64,000 nt of DNA, from NCBI GenBank assembly GCA_947494675.1, contig CANLVP010000001.1, forward strand, positions 1,686,001 through 1,750,000, in the 5' to 3' direction. The position numbers and the translations under genes are program-made. The notes under the pieces are model-generated. The model saw only the letters and a list, made by a program, of their open reading frames with translations. It was not told where the DNA came from and searched no databases. Positions 1-8,577 of the stretch are shown here, in pieces. This DNA is from an uncultured Paracoccaceae bacterium. GTDB lineage: Bacteria; Pseudomonadota; Alphaproteobacteria; Rhodobacterales; Rhodobacteraceae. Numbering within the stretch: position 1 is the stretch's first letter; the number at the start of each line of letters is the position of its first letter.

Positions 1-2140
1 GTGACTGTCCAAAGATGTGCAACCCGTCCCTGATTTGCGCCTCTTTCAGCTCGCAGAGGTAGGCGTCGAGCTTTGCCAGATCAGTGTCCTCATCGCCGGT
101 AAAGGCGGCATCTTTGGCGAGGCCCGTGACGTCAGACAGGGACAGGATTTCGCGGCGCAAATGGTCGATGCGGCGGGGGTCAACGCCTGCGGCCTCGTAG
201 TATTCGTCCACGAGTGCTTCGAGGTCGCGCAGGGGGCCATAGCTTTCAGCGCGGGTCAGCGGCGGGGTGAGGTGGTCGATGATGACGCCCGCCGCGCGGC
301 GTTTGGCCTGCGTGCCTTCGCCGGGGTCGTTGACGATGAAGGGATAGACATGTGGCGTGGGGCCAAGGGCGATTTCCGGCCAGCTTGCGGCGTCGAGCGC
401 CAGCGCCTTGCCGGGCAGCCATTCAAGGTTTCCATGTTTGCCCATGTGCACGATGGCATCCGCGCCCCAGTGGTGACGCAGCCAGTGGTAGAAGGCCAGA
501 TAGTTGTGCGGTGGCACCAGATCGGGGGAGTGGTAGGTGTCGGTCGGGTCGATGTTATAACCGCGCGCCGGTTGCAACCCGACGACCACATTGCCGAAGG
601 AATGGAGCGAAAGCTTGAAGCCGGGTAGGGGGGCGCTGCCCCCCGGCTGCGCCCCCCCCCGGGATATTTCGGAACCGAAAAAAGGGTCATCGGTCGGAGC
701 GCCCCAGCGGTCGGAGAGCTGTTCCTTTGCGGCCCATGGCAGGTCGGCGAGGTGGGTTTCGTAAGTGGAGAGCGGCAGGGTTTCGCCGCCCGCCTTGTCG
801 GCGCGATCCGTCAGCCAGTTGGTGGGGCCTGCCATCAGTTGATCCATCAGGGTCTGCGCGTCTTTTGGTGGGTCGGTGGCATAGCCAGCCCCGGCCAGCA
901 GGTTCATCACGTGGACCGTGGCGGCAGGCGTGTCGAGGCCGACGCCATTGGCGAGGCGGCCGTCCTTGTTGGGGTAATTGGCGAGGATCAGCGCGATTTT
1001 GCGGTCTTTTGGGGCTTTGCGGCGGAGCGCGGCCCAGTTTTTCGCCAATTGGGTGACGAAGTCGATGCGGTCGCCGACGCCCTGATAGGTCGCAATCGGG
1101 CATTCGGTGGCCTCATCAAAGAAGGCCTCTGACTTGAATGAGACGGCACGCGACAGGATGCGGCCATCAACCTCTGGCAGGGCCACGTTCATTGCGATGT
1201 CGCGCGCGGATAGGCCTTGGGGGTTGTCGGCCCATGCGGTTTCAGAGGAGCCGGACAGGATCACTTGGAACACCGGCGCGTCGTTCACGAGTAGCGGGTT
1301 CATGGGGCTGTCGTCGCCGTCGTGGGGGGAGCCTGTGGCGAAGGCGGTGCAATTCAGGATCACCTCTGGCGGGGCTTGGGTGAAGAGCTGGTCGAGGGTG
1401 GCGGTTGAGACGGGATCTTTCAGCGAGGCCACGAAGATCGGCAGGGGGTTGAGGCCTGCACGCAAGAGCGATTTGGTCAGGCGGTTGATGGGGTTCAACC
1501 CACCCCCTTGCACGAGTGCGCGGTAAAAGATGATCGGGACGATGGGGGCGTCAGGTGTCCAGGCCTCTTGCGCGGCAGACAGGTCAGCAATGCCTGCACC
1601 GGGCCAGTAGACACCGGCGCGCAGCAGGGGGCTGGCCGTGGCCGGTTTCTCGGCCTTGTTGATGATTGCGTTGCAGTAGTCGATGAAAAGCGTGGCATTT
1701 TGCGGTCCACCTTCGACGAGGTAGGCCCAGAGCGCGTCGTAATCCGCATCCGACACAGTTGAGAGGCCACGCAGGTCGGGATCGGGTTTGTCGTCGCCCG
1801 GCAGCAAGGCGAAAGGCACGCCCGTTTCGCGCAGTCGGGCGGCATATTGGGTGACGCCGTAGGTCCAGTAGCCCATGCCACCAAGGACGCGGGCGACGAC
1901 CAGACGGGATTTGGTCGCGCAGTCATCCAAGTGTAGATCGACCGACATCGGATGCTGCAGGTGCATCATATTCGCAAGCCGCAGCGTAGGTGATGCATCC
2001 ATTGCCGCACGTGCCTCGGCCAATGCGGCCAGTTCGGTGTCGGCGGCGGAAATGAAGACGACGTCGGCACGGGTTTGGCCCAGATCAACGGGTTCCTTGC
2101 CGTCGTCAATTTGGCCCGGTGTGGCGGCGAGCAAGTGCAT
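1..2140 (-). CDS. cobN: Cobaltochelatase large subunit CobN (partial, C-terminus beyond the window)
   Basis: CobN is the large subunit of the ATP-dependent CobNST complex, which inserts cobalt into hydrogenobyrinic acid a,c-diamide in late-insertion cobalamin synthesis. One frame stays open for 713 codons from an ATG and runs off the left edge. The family motif HMGKHGNLEW lies at residues 565-574 and is followed by LPGKALALD. The stretch FGNVVVGLQPARGYN lies just before it, about residues 514-528. It is the last visible gene of a minus-strand run hupE-cobW-GNAT-cobN below a B12 riboswitch. Oddity: about residues 489-507 are encoded by a copy of the interspersed GC repeat, including a nine-base homopolymer, without breaking the frame. 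Family identity is secure; activity of the interrupted protein is not. Confidence 0.95.
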   Translation of the reverse strand, partial: MHLLAATPGQIDDGKEPVDLGQTRADVVFISAADTELAALAEARAAMDASPTLRLANMMHLQHPMSVDLHLDDCATKSRLVVARVLGGMGYWTYGVTQYAARLRETGVPFALLPGDDKPDPDLRGLSTVSDADYDALWAYLVEGGPQNATLFIDYCNAIINKAEKPATASPLLRAGVYWPGAGIADLSAAQEAWTPDAPIVPIIFYRALVQGGGLNPINRLTKSLLRAGLNPLPIFVASLKDPVSTATLDQLFTQAPPEVILNCTAFATGSPHDGDDSPMNPLLVNDAPVFQVILSGSSETAWADNPQGLSARDIAMNVALPEVDGRILSRAVSFKSEAFFDEATECPIATYQGVGDRIDFVTQLAKNWAALRRKAPKDRKIALILANYPNKDGRLANGVGLDTPAATVHVMNLLAGAGYATDPPKDAQTLMDQLMAGPTNWLTDRADKAGGETLPLSTYETHLADLPWAAKEQLSDRWGAPTDDPFFGSEISRGGAQPGGSAPLPGFKLSLHSFGNVVVGLQPARGYNIDPTDTYHSPDLVPPHNYLAFYHWLRHHWGADAIVHMGKHGNLEWLPGKALALDAASWPEIALGPTPHVYPFIVNDPGEGTQAKRRAAGVIIDHLTPPLTRAESYGPLRDLEALVDEYYEAAGVDPRRIDHLRREILSLSDVTGLAKDAAFTGDEDTDLAKLDAYLCELKEAQIRDGLHIFGQS
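629..684 (+). repeat. Intragenic copy of the GATATTT-tailed GC repeat, inside cobN
   Basis: A GC inverted block (GGGGGGCGCTGCCCCCC) is followed by a run of nine C, then GGGATATTTC and GGAACCGAAAAAAG. This is the same layout as the intergenic copy just upstream of cobN and matches the tail of the copy after recR. It lies wholly inside the cobN frame on the opposite strand and adds about 19 codons. Confidence 0.75.
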
Positions 2141-2157
2141 CAGAGATGCCCTGTTTT

Positions 2158-2216
2158 GGGGGCGCTGCCCCCGTCCTTACGGACCCCCCCGGGATATTTT
2201 TGGATCAAAGAAAGCA
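2158..2216 (+). repeat. GATATTTTT-tailed GC repeat between cobN and the GNAT gene
   Basis: GGGGGCGCTGCCCCC, a short hairpin GTCCTTACGGAC, a C run, and then the tail GGGATATTTTTGGATCAAAG. The tail is shared with the copy before fmt and the body with the copy inside cobN. It fills the gap between two minus-strand genes but reads on the plus strand. Confidence 0.75.
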
Positions 2217-2222
2217 AGGGCG

Positions 2223-2675
2223 TCATGTCAGGGGCTTTTCCATGAAGATCGAGGATTTTGCGGCGACGTAATCGCCGAAGACGCCGCAATCGGTGAAACC
2301 ATGGCGGCGGTAGAGTTTGTGCGCCGCGTGCAGGACATTGCCAGTTTCAAGTTTGAGGATGGGTGCGTTTTCGGCGCGGGCCTCGTCCTCAAGCGCGCGC
2401 ATCAGGGCGTCGGCGGCGCCGGTGCCGCGGGCGGCCTCATCCACGAACATGGATTTGATCTCGGCATAGTCAGCCTTAAGGGCAAGCGCGCCGGTGCCGA
2501 CGATGTCGGGGCCTTGGCGCGCCACGAAAAAGCGGATGTGCGGTGCGACCAGTTGATCGATGTCGAGGTAATAGTTGTCCTCGGGCGGGAAAAGGCTTTG
2601 CATCAGGGCGTGGCTGGCCTTGAGCAGGGCAGTGGCCTGCGGGTGGTGCGGGTCACCCCGTTCGACAAAGATCAT
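2223..2675 (-). CDS. GNAT family N-acetyltransferase
   Basis: A 150-residue single-domain GNAT protein predicted to move an acetyl group from acetyl-CoA to an amine that cannot be named from sequence. The acetyl-CoA-binding core is visible as IKSMFVDEAARGTGAADALM (about residues 73-92), matching the usual pattern V-x-x-x-x-R-G-x-G. The C-terminal strand LYRRHGFTDCG is also typical. Length is normal for the family. The start overlaps the cobW stop by four bases (ATGA), so the two are almost certainly co-transcribed and translationally coupled. Its place in a cobalt operon may be incidental; this class is often carried along in operons. Confidence 0.85.
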   Translation of the reverse strand: MIFVERGDPHHPQATALLKASHALMQSLFPPEDNYYLDIDQLVAPHIRFFVARQGPDIVGTGALALKADYAEIKSMFVDEAARGTGAADALMRALEDEARAENAPILKLETGNVLHAAHKLYRRHGFTDCGVFGDYVAAKSSIFMEKPLT

Positions 2676-3739
2676 GCGGAGAGCGCGGCGGTGATGGCGG
2701 TCTGATCAAGCCCCGCCTCGCCGATGACCACAAGCCGGGTTTCGCGCGGGCCGGGGAGCGGGCCGTCGAAATAGGTATCTACGCGGGGGCCGACGGCCTG
2801 CAGCGTGAGGCGCATGGGTTTCCCCGCCACGGCGGCAAAGCCTTTGAGGCGCAGGATGTTGTGGGCGCGGATGACGTCGGCGACCTGTTCGGCAAAGGCC
2901 TTGGCGTCTGTGATTTCGGGGCGGGTGACGATGAAGCTTTCGAACTCGTCATGGCCGTGTTCATGTTCATGGTCGTGGTGATGATCGTCGTCGTGGTCAT
3001 CGTCGTGGTGATGGTGGTGGTGCACCTCGTGCCGGGCGTCGAGGTCGGATTCAGCGCCGACACCTTGCCCCAGCAGCACATCCACGGGCAGCGCGCCCAT
3101 GGACGCCCGCACGACCTGCACGCCGTCACGGCTGTCGGATTTCAGCTTGCCCGTCAGCGTGTCGGTTTCCGTATCGCTGAGCAGGTCGGTCTTGTTGACC
3201 ACGATCATGTCGGCGCAGGCGATTTGATCTTCAAAGAGTTCGGATAGCGGTGTTTCGTGATCAAGGTTTTCATCCGCCGCGCGCTGGGCGTCGATAGCGG
3301 CGAGGTTGTGGGCAAACTGGCCGTCGTTCACCGCCTTGCCGTCGACCACGGTGACAACGCCGTCGACCGTGACCTTGGTCGAGATGCCCGGCCAGTTGAA
3401 GGCGCGGACCAGCGGCTGCGGCAAAGCGAGGCCAGAGGTTTCGATGACAATATGGTCGGGGGCGTCGGGCCGCGCCAGCAGCTTTTCCATCGTGGGGATG
3501 AAATCATCGGCTACGGTGCAGCAGATACAGCCATTGGATAGCTCAACCACGTCTTCTTCGCGGCAGGTTTCATCGCCGCAGCCTTTGAGAATGTCGCCAT
3601 CCACGCCAAGATCACCGAATTCATTGATGATCAGGGCAATGCGGCGTCCTTCGGCATTTTGCAGCATGTGGCGGATCAGCGTGGTCTTGCCGGCACCCAG
3701 AAAGCCGGTGACGACGGTGGCAGGGATTTTGGCGGGCAT
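2672..3739 (-). CDS. cobW: CobW-family GTPase, His-rich (cobalamin-associated metallochaperone)
   Basis: A COG0523 G3E GTPase thought to deliver cobalt to cobalamin synthesis. Over 355 residues it shows the P-loop GFLGAGKT (12-19), the metal-binding motif CICC (71-74), the guanine-specificity motif NKTD (181-184) and a C-terminal CobW_C domain. A dense His/Asp/Glu tract at about 236-262 separates the two domains and is a likely extra metal site. The neighbours are a cobalt-type permease and cobN, all on one strand below a B12 riboswitch, which fits the cobalamin branch of the family rather than the zinc (ZigA/YeiR) branches. A terminator-like hairpin sits between it and the permease, so it may be partly uncoupled from the riboswitch. 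Confidence 0.93.
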   Translation of the reverse strand: MPAKIPATVVTGFLGAGKTTLIRHMLQNAEGRRIALIINEFGDLGVDGDILKGCGDETCREEDVVELSNGCICCTVADDFIPTMEKLLARPDAPDHIVIETSGLALPQPLVRAFNWPGISTKVTVDGVVTVVDGKAVNDGQFAHNLAAIDAQRAADENLDHETPLSELFEDQIACADMIVVNKTDLLSDTETDTLTGKLKSDSRDGVQVVRASMGALPVDVLLGQGVGAESDLDARHEVHHHHHHDDDHDDDHHHDHEHEHGHDEFESFIVTRPEITDAKAFAEQVADVIRAHNILRLKGFAAVAGKPMRLTLQAVGPRVDTYFDGPLPGPRETRLVVIGEAGLDQTAITAALSA

Positions 3740-3769
3740 GATGTGAACCTGAGCAGCGAGGGAAAGGAA

Positions 3770-3795
3770 AAAGGGAGGCCGCGCGGCCCCCCTTT
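3770..3795 (-). terminator. Hairpin terminator after the hupE-type permease gene
   Basis: On the minus strand, AAAGGGGGGCC pairs with GGCCTCCCTTT around a GCGC loop (11 base pairs, one wobble), running straight into further T residues. It lies between the permease stop and the cobW start, so it probably attenuates rather than isolates downstream expression. Confidence 0.7.
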
Positions 3796-3814
3796 GCGCA
3801 GTCTTGAGGGCGGT

Positions 3815-4459
3815 TTAAGCGCCTGCGATGGCCGCGACGATGGGGCCTTCGATGATTTCCAGCGCGAGGAACACGCCCACACCGGCAACCATTGCGCCAG
3901 CAAGGCGGGCGCTGATCGCGGCGGCATCAGATGCGCCCAGTTTGCGAACAGCCCAACCGGCAAAGATCGCCATGGCGTATTGCAACGCGGCCAGACCGAT
4001 GAAGTAGCCGATCAGAACCGCACCGCCGACGCCGCCTTCTTGTGCGGCGATGGAGCCGCCGAAAGCAGAGCCGTGGAACAGGCCAAAGACGGCGAAAAGC
4101 GCGATGGCGGTGCCCGCACCGATGGCGCGGCCCGACAGGACCAACCCGCCGATGGCAAGGAGTGAGATCACGATCACGGTTTCGGCCAAAGGCATGGCGA
4201 TCCCGGCATACATCAAGCCGCAACCGGCCAGCATCGCCGCGATATAGGCGGCGGGGCCGGTCAAGCGCGCGGATGTAAAGGTGGCCGCGATGCCCATCGC
4301 CAGCACAAAGAACAGGTGGTCAAAGCCCAAGAGCGGGTGACCGACGCCTGACAGCAGGCCGTGGGCGAAGGTTTCCATCGGCAAACCGCCCAATGGGTGG
4401 TGTGCAAGCGCTGGTGTGGCGGCAAGGCTGAGGCCTGCGGCGGGAAGTAGTTTTTTCAT
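3815..4459 (-). CDS. HupE/UreJ-family metal permease (probable cobalt transporter)
   Basis: A 214-residue inner-membrane protein of the HupE/UreJ family, secondary nickel or cobalt permeases. It begins with a signal-like segment MKKLLPAAGLSLAATPALA and then the His-containing motif AHHPLGG. GHPLLGFDHLFFVLAMG and FHGSAFG follow within about six hydrophobic helices; the conserved histidines are probable metal ligands. Because the leader holds a cobalamin riboswitch and the next genes are cobW and cobN, cobalt is the most likely substrate. The ATG chosen follows an AAGGGGA ribosome site by about six bases. An upstream in-frame ATG at 4498 would put the regulatory hairpin inside the coding region and was rejected. 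Confidence 0.88.
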   Translation of the reverse strand: MKKLLPAAGLSLAATPALAHHPLGGLPMETFAHGLLSGVGHPLLGFDHLFFVLAMGIAATFTSARLTGPAAYIAAMLAGCGLMYAGIAMPLAETVIVISLLAIGGLVLSGRAIGAGTAIALFAVFGLFHGSAFGGSIAAQEGGVGGAVLIGYFIGLAALQYAMAIFAGWAVRKLGASDAAAISARLAGAMVAGVGVFLALEIIEGPIVAAIAGA

Positions 4460-4465
4460 GTCTGT

Positions 4466-4489
4466 CCCCTTTGGATCGTCAAAAAGGGG
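4466..4489 (-). promoter_or_regulatory. Ribosome-site sequestering hairpin of the permease mRNA
   Basis: On the minus strand CCCCTTT pairs perfectly with AAAGGGG around a ten-base loop. The 3' arm is the ribosome-binding site of the permease, six bases before its ATG. This is the likely expression platform of the upstream cobalamin riboswitch, acting on translation. The pairing is seen; the switching is inferred. Confidence 0.6.
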
Positions 4490-4585
4490 GGATTTCATGG
4501 AGTGCCAGGGTTATTCGCGCCCTGATCAGACCCCCACGGAACACCCCGTCCGTTGTTTCAAGTCCGTCCCCAATCTGTGGGGCCG

Positions 4586-4782
4586 TGCATGGCTGGTCTC
4601 CTGGCTGGCGGGTCGATGCACCTTGTGGCCTTCCCGGTTTCCCAGTGGCTTTGATCACAAGGCACTCTCCGCTTTACAGTCGCGGGGGCGGCTGCGGTTA
4701 AGGGTCTCCGGTCTTACGGATCGGCCCCGTCGCATTCCCATTTCATCCCCCAAGGCTTGGCCTTTGACGGGGGAACCGTGCA
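4586..4782 (-). ncRNA. Cobalamin (AdoCbl) riboswitch
   Basis: The minus strand carries the conserved core in order: TGCACGGTTCC as the 5' arm of P1; GGGAATGCGACGGGGCCGATC; CCGCAGCCGCCCCCGCGACTG and TAAAGCGGAGAGT; GCCACTGGGAAACCGGGAAG; and the B12 box AGCCAGGAGACCAGCC at 4591-4606 closing on ATGCA. These are the hallmarks of the cobalamin class. It lies 127 bases upstream of the permease ATG and should repress that gene, and perhaps cobW to cobN, when adenosylcobalamin is plentiful. Confidence 0.95.
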
Positions 4783-4850
4783 AAACATGTGTGCGCCCTT
4801 GGGTGCGTGGGCGTCAAGGGCGAAAGCGACCTGATGGGCCAGTCGGGCGA

Positions 4851-4940
4851 CGTGCGCCGCTGTTGCCCCTGCGGGGCAACGCGCCCCGCCCGCCGTCCCG
4901 GTGTGCCTCCGGCGGAGATATTTTTATTCCAAAGAAAGCG
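4851..4940 (+). repeat. 90-bp interspersed GC repeat with GATATTTTT tail (copy upstream of smc)
   Basis: This 90-base block is repeated at 8948-9037 with one mismatch (C4880 against G8977). It contains a perfect stem TTGCCCC/GGGGCAA, a GC-rich stretch, a short stem CTCC/GGAG, and the tail GATATTTTTATTCCAAAG. It occupies the divergent space between the riboswitch and smc. The function is unknown; it resembles a REP-type element or a portable terminator-like unit. Confidence 0.85.
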
Positions 4941-4956
4941 AAATGCCGCAATATCT

Positions 4957-4965
4957 TGTGGATAA
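4957..4965 (+). promoter_or_regulatory. Perfect DnaA-box match upstream of smc
   Basis: TGTGGATAA is the exact complement of the strong DnaA box TTATCCACA. It lies about 97 bases before the smc start, just after the 90-bp repeat. It is a single site and so not an origin. It could link smc transcription to DnaA or be chance. Confidence 0.4.
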
Positions 4966-5061
4966 GTGGCGGGAATGGGCCACATGAGGGGCTTCTGCGT
5001 TGACTTGGGGCGGGCACGGGGGCCATGTTTCGGGTCCATATGGGAATCGGGGTAGGCACCG

Positions 5062-8000
5062 TTGCGTTTTTCCAAGCTGCGTCTGAATGGCTTTAAGAGC
5101 TTTGTGGATCCGACCGATTTGATTATCGCGGATGGGCTGACCGGTGTGGTCGGCCCCAATGGCTGTGGTAAGTCGAATCTGCTGGAAGCATTGCGCTGGG
5201 TGATGGGTGAAAACCGCCCCAAGGCGATGCGTGGCGGCGGTATGGAGGACGTGATCTTTGCCGGTGCCGCCACGCGGCCTGCACGCAACTTTGCCGAAGT
5301 CTCACTGCACATCGATAATGGTGAGCGGCTGGCCCCGGCGGCGTTTAACGACAGCGACACGCTTGAGATTGTGCGCCGGATCACCCGGGATGCAGGCTCT
5401 GCCTATAAGGTCGGGGTCAAGGATGTGCGCGCGCGCGATGTGCAGATGCTTTTTGCTGATGCCTCGACCGGGGCACATAGCCCGGCGCTGGTGCGGCAGG
5501 GGCAGATTTCGGAACTGATCAACGCCAAGCCCAAGGCCCGACGGCGCATTCTGGAAGAGGCGGCGGGCATCAGCGGGCTGTATCAGCGGCGGCATGAGGC
5601 AGAGCTGAAACTGAAGGGCGCTGAGACGAACCTGACCCGTGTTGATGACGTGATCGAGCAATTGGCAGGGCAGCTGGGGCAATTGGCCCGGCAGGCACGC
5701 CAAGCTGCACGCTACCGCGAGATTGGCGTGGGGCTGCGCAAGGCCGAGGGCATGCTGCTTTATCGGCGCTGGAAAGAGGCGGATGAGGCTTTGGCCGCTG
5801 CCGCTGATCAGTTGCGCGAACGTACCGTGGCCGCAGGGCAGGCGGAAAAGCTGGCGCAGCAGGCGGCCAAGGGGCGGGCGGAGGCTGAGGCTGCGTTGCC
5901 ACCCCTGCGCGAGGAAGAGGCGATTGCGGCGGCGGTTTTGCAGCGGTTGCAGGTGCAGCGCGACACATTGAAAGATCAAGAGGCGCGGGCGCTGGCGACG
6001 ATTGAGACGTTGCGCGGTCGGATCGACCAATTGAGCCACGATATCGAGCGTGAGGCCGGTCTGAACAAGGACGCGGGCGAGACGATTGAGCGGCTTGAAT
6101 GGGAAGCGCAAGAGATCGAGAAGGCTGGCAAGGGCCACGAGGCGCGGTTGGATGCGGCCAAGGCTGCGGCCTCTGAGGCGGCACTGACCTTGCAGGCCCG
6201 TGAAGGGGATTTGTCGCAGCTGACCGAGGATGTGGCGCGGCTCGCGGCGCGGCACCAATCGGCGCAGCGCTTGTTGGACGACCAGCGCACGACGCTTGAA
6301 AAATCTGAAGCCGAAGAGGCGCGTGCGAAGGCCGCGATGGTTGAGGCGCAGCAGGCCCTTGAAGGCGCTGAGGCTGCGTTTATTGCGGCTTGCGAGGCGG
6401 AAAAGCAGGCGGTTGCGACGGCGGCAAAGGCCGATGAGACATTGCTGGAGGCCGAGGCCGCACGGGCCGAAACCCAGAGCCGCGAAAGCGATGCACGGGT
6501 CATGCGGTCCGAGGCCGAGGGTGAGTTGAGCGCGCTCAAGGCGGAAGTGGCGGCGCTTGGCCGGATGGTTGAGCGAGATACCGCAGAGGGCGGGCAGGTC
6601 CTTGATCTGCTGCAGGTGCAATCGGGTTATGAAAAGGCGCTGGGCGCGGCTTTGGCCGATGATCTGCGTGCGCCTGCCGTTGGCGCGGATGCGGCATCTG
6701 GCTGGGCGGCACTGCCGGGGTATGCCAACCCGCAAAGCCTGCCTGCGAGCGTCAAGGCGCTGACCAACTATGTGAGTGTCCCTGAGGTTCTGGTGCGGCG
6801 CATGGGGCAAGTGGGGCTGGTGGATGCCGCCGAGGGTGCGCGTTTGCAGCCTGATTTGCAGCCCGGTCAGCGGCTCGTCAGTCTTGAGGGCGATCTGTGG
6901 CGCTGGGATGGGTTCCGCGCGGGGGCCGAAGATGCGCCATCAGCGGCGGCGCTGCGGTTGCAGCAGTTGAACCGCTTGGCCTCGCTCAAGCTCGATCTTG
7001 AAGCGGCAAGCGCCAAGGCCGCGGGCATGGTGCAGGCCCACGAAAGCCTGACCGCGCGGCTGGCGGATCTCACTGACGCCGATCAAAAGGCCCGTCAGGC
7101 CCGACGCGATGCGGACCGTCTGGTGGCCGATGCCAATCGCGCGCTCAGCCGGGCCGAAGCGGATCGCAATCTGGGTGCGGGCCGCGTGGAAAGCCTTGGG
7201 TTGGCCGCCAAGCGCCATGCAGAAGAGGCGATGACGGCGCGGCAGGCGCTGGGTGAGGCGGAAAAATCGGCGCAAGGGCTGGGTGATCTGGACGCTGCCC
7301 GCGCCGAGGTCGAAGACATCAAAATGACGGTTGAGGCCGCGCGGATCACAATGATGTCGCGCCGCTCTGCCCATGATGAGGTGCGGCGCGAGGGCGAGGC
7401 GCGGCTCAAGCGCAGTCAAGAGATCACCAAAGAGGTGAGCGGCTGGAAGCATCGCCTTGAGACCGCCAATAAGCGGACCGCTGAATTGGTGGAGCGTAAG
7501 GCGGAATCCGAACAAGAGCTGAAAGAGGCGGTGACGGCGCCTGAAGAAATTGCGGCCAAGCGGTCGGAACTGGCTGACGCGATTGATGAGGCCGAAGGGC
7601 GGCGCAAGGGAGCGGCGGACGCCTTGGCTGCGGCTGAAACAGCGCTGCGGGTGTGCAGTGACACAGAACGTGACGCAGAGCGTGGCGCATCCGAGGCGCG
7701 TGAAGCGCGGGCGCGGTCAGAAGCGCGATCCGATGCCGCGAAAGAGACGATGGCCGCTGCCGCAGAACGGATCATGGAAGCACAAGAGGTCTCGCCGGAT
7801 CAGCTGCTTGAGGCCCTGAATGTGGACCCCGACAAGATGCCCGCCGCTGAGGTGATCGAGGCGCAGGTCAATACTTTCAAGCGGCAGCGCGACGCGCTGG
7901 GGGCTGTGAACCTGCGGGCCGAAGAAGACGCCAAAGAGGTGCAGGTTGAGCATGACCAGCTGGTCAGCGAAAAGACCGATTTGGAGGCGGCGATTGCCGC

Positions 8001-8517
8001 GCTCCGCTCGGGCATTGCGAGCCTGAACAAGGAAGGCCGCGAGCGGCTGCTGACGGCGTTTGAGCAGGTGAACGAGAACTTTGGCCTGCTGTTTTCGCAT
8101 CTTTTCGGGGGCGGTGAGGCCAAGCTGGTGCTGGTGGAAAGCGATGACCCGCTTGAGGCGGGGCTTGAGATTATGTGTCAGCCGCCGGGCAAGAAGCTGT
8201 CAACGCTGAGCCTGTTATCAGGGGGTGAACAGACGCTCACGGCACTGGCGTTGATCTTTGCGGTGTTCCTTGCCAATCCCGCGCCGATCTGTGTGCTGGA
8301 CGAGGTGGATGCGCCTTTGGACGATGCCAACGTCACGCGGTTCTGCGACTTGCTGGATGAGATGACGCGCCGCACCGAGACGCGGTTCCTCATCATCACC
8401 CACCATGCCGTCACCATGAGCCGGATGGACCGGTTGTTTGGGGTCACCATGGGCGAGCAGGGTGTCAGCCAGCTGGTATCTGTAGACCTGAAAAAGGCCG
8501 AGGCGATGGTCGCCTGA
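5062..8517 (+). CDS. smc: Chromosome segregation protein SMC
   Basis: A 1151-residue SMC ATPase that, with ScpA and ScpB, extrudes DNA loops and compacts the chromosome. The N-terminal head has Walker A GPNGCGKSN (31-39). Long Ala/Glu/Arg-rich coiled coils flank a hinge at about residues 510-620. The C-terminal head has the ABC signature LSGGEQ (about 1052) and Walker B VLDEVDAPLDD, with the catalytic acidic pair near 1080. The length is typical for bacteria. The start is a TTG just upstream of the strongly conserved RFSKLRLNGFKSF. It is transcribed alone, divergently from the riboswitch-hupE unit, with a repeat and a DnaA-box match in the shared upstream region. Confidence 0.97.
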   Translation: MRFSKLRLNGFKSFVDPTDLIIADGLTGVVGPNGCGKSNLLEALRWVMGENRPKAMRGGGMEDVIFAGAATRPARNFAEVSLHIDNGERLAPAAFNDSDTLEIVRRITRDAGSAYKVGVKDVRARDVQMLFADASTGAHSPALVRQGQISELINAKPKARRRILEEAAGISGLYQRRHEAELKLKGAETNLTRVDDVIEQLAGQLGQLARQARQAARYREIGVGLRKAEGMLLYRRWKEADEALAAAADQLRERTVAAGQAEKLAQQAAKGRAEAEAALPPLREEEAIAAAVLQRLQVQRDTLKDQEARALATIETLRGRIDQLSHDIEREAGLNKDAGETIERLEWEAQEIEKAGKGHEARLDAAKAAASEAALTLQAREGDLSQLTEDVARLAARHQSAQRLLDDQRTTLEKSEAEEARAKAAMVEAQQALEGAEAAFIAACEAEKQAVATAAKADETLLEAEAARAETQSRESDARVMRSEAEGELSALKAEVAALGRMVERDTAEGGQVLDLLQVQSGYEKALGAALADDLRAPAVGADAASGWAALPGYANPQSLPASVKALTNYVSVPEVLVRRMGQVGLVDAAEGARLQPDLQPGQRLVSLEGDLWRWDGFRAGAEDAPSAAALRLQQLNRLASLKLDLEAASAKAAGMVQAHESLTARLADLTDADQKARQARRDADRLVADANRALSRAEADRNLGAGRVESLGLAAKRHAEEAMTARQALGEAEKSAQGLGDLDAARAEVEDIKMTVEAARITMMSRRSAHDEVRREGEARLKRSQEITKEVSGWKHRLETANKRTAELVERKAESEQELKEAVTAPEEIAAKRSELADAIDEAEGRRKGAADALAAAETALRVCSDTERDAERGASEAREARARSEARSDAAKETMAAAAERIMEAQEVSPDQLLEALNVDPDKMPAAEVIEAQVNTFKRQRDALGAVNLRAEEDAKEVQVEHDQLVSEKTDLEAAIAALRSGIASLNKEGRERLLTAFEQVNENFGLLFSHLFGGGEAKLVLVESDDPLEAGLEIMCQPPGKKLSTLSLLSGGEQTLTALALIFAVFLANPAPICVLDEVDAPLDDANVTRFCDLLDEMTRRTETRFLIITHHAVTMSRMDRLFGVTMGEQGVSQLVSVDLKKAEAMVA

Positions 8518-8577
8518 TTGTGACAATCGTGACAGGCAAATGGGTCTAACCTGTTCCCAGATGGGAAAGGTATCGGC

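Noticed and set aside
17-1926. Several open frames on both strands at the left end
   Set aside because: They lie in other frames of the single long cobN frame, which shows the CobN motifs and has no stop; codon use fits only cobN.
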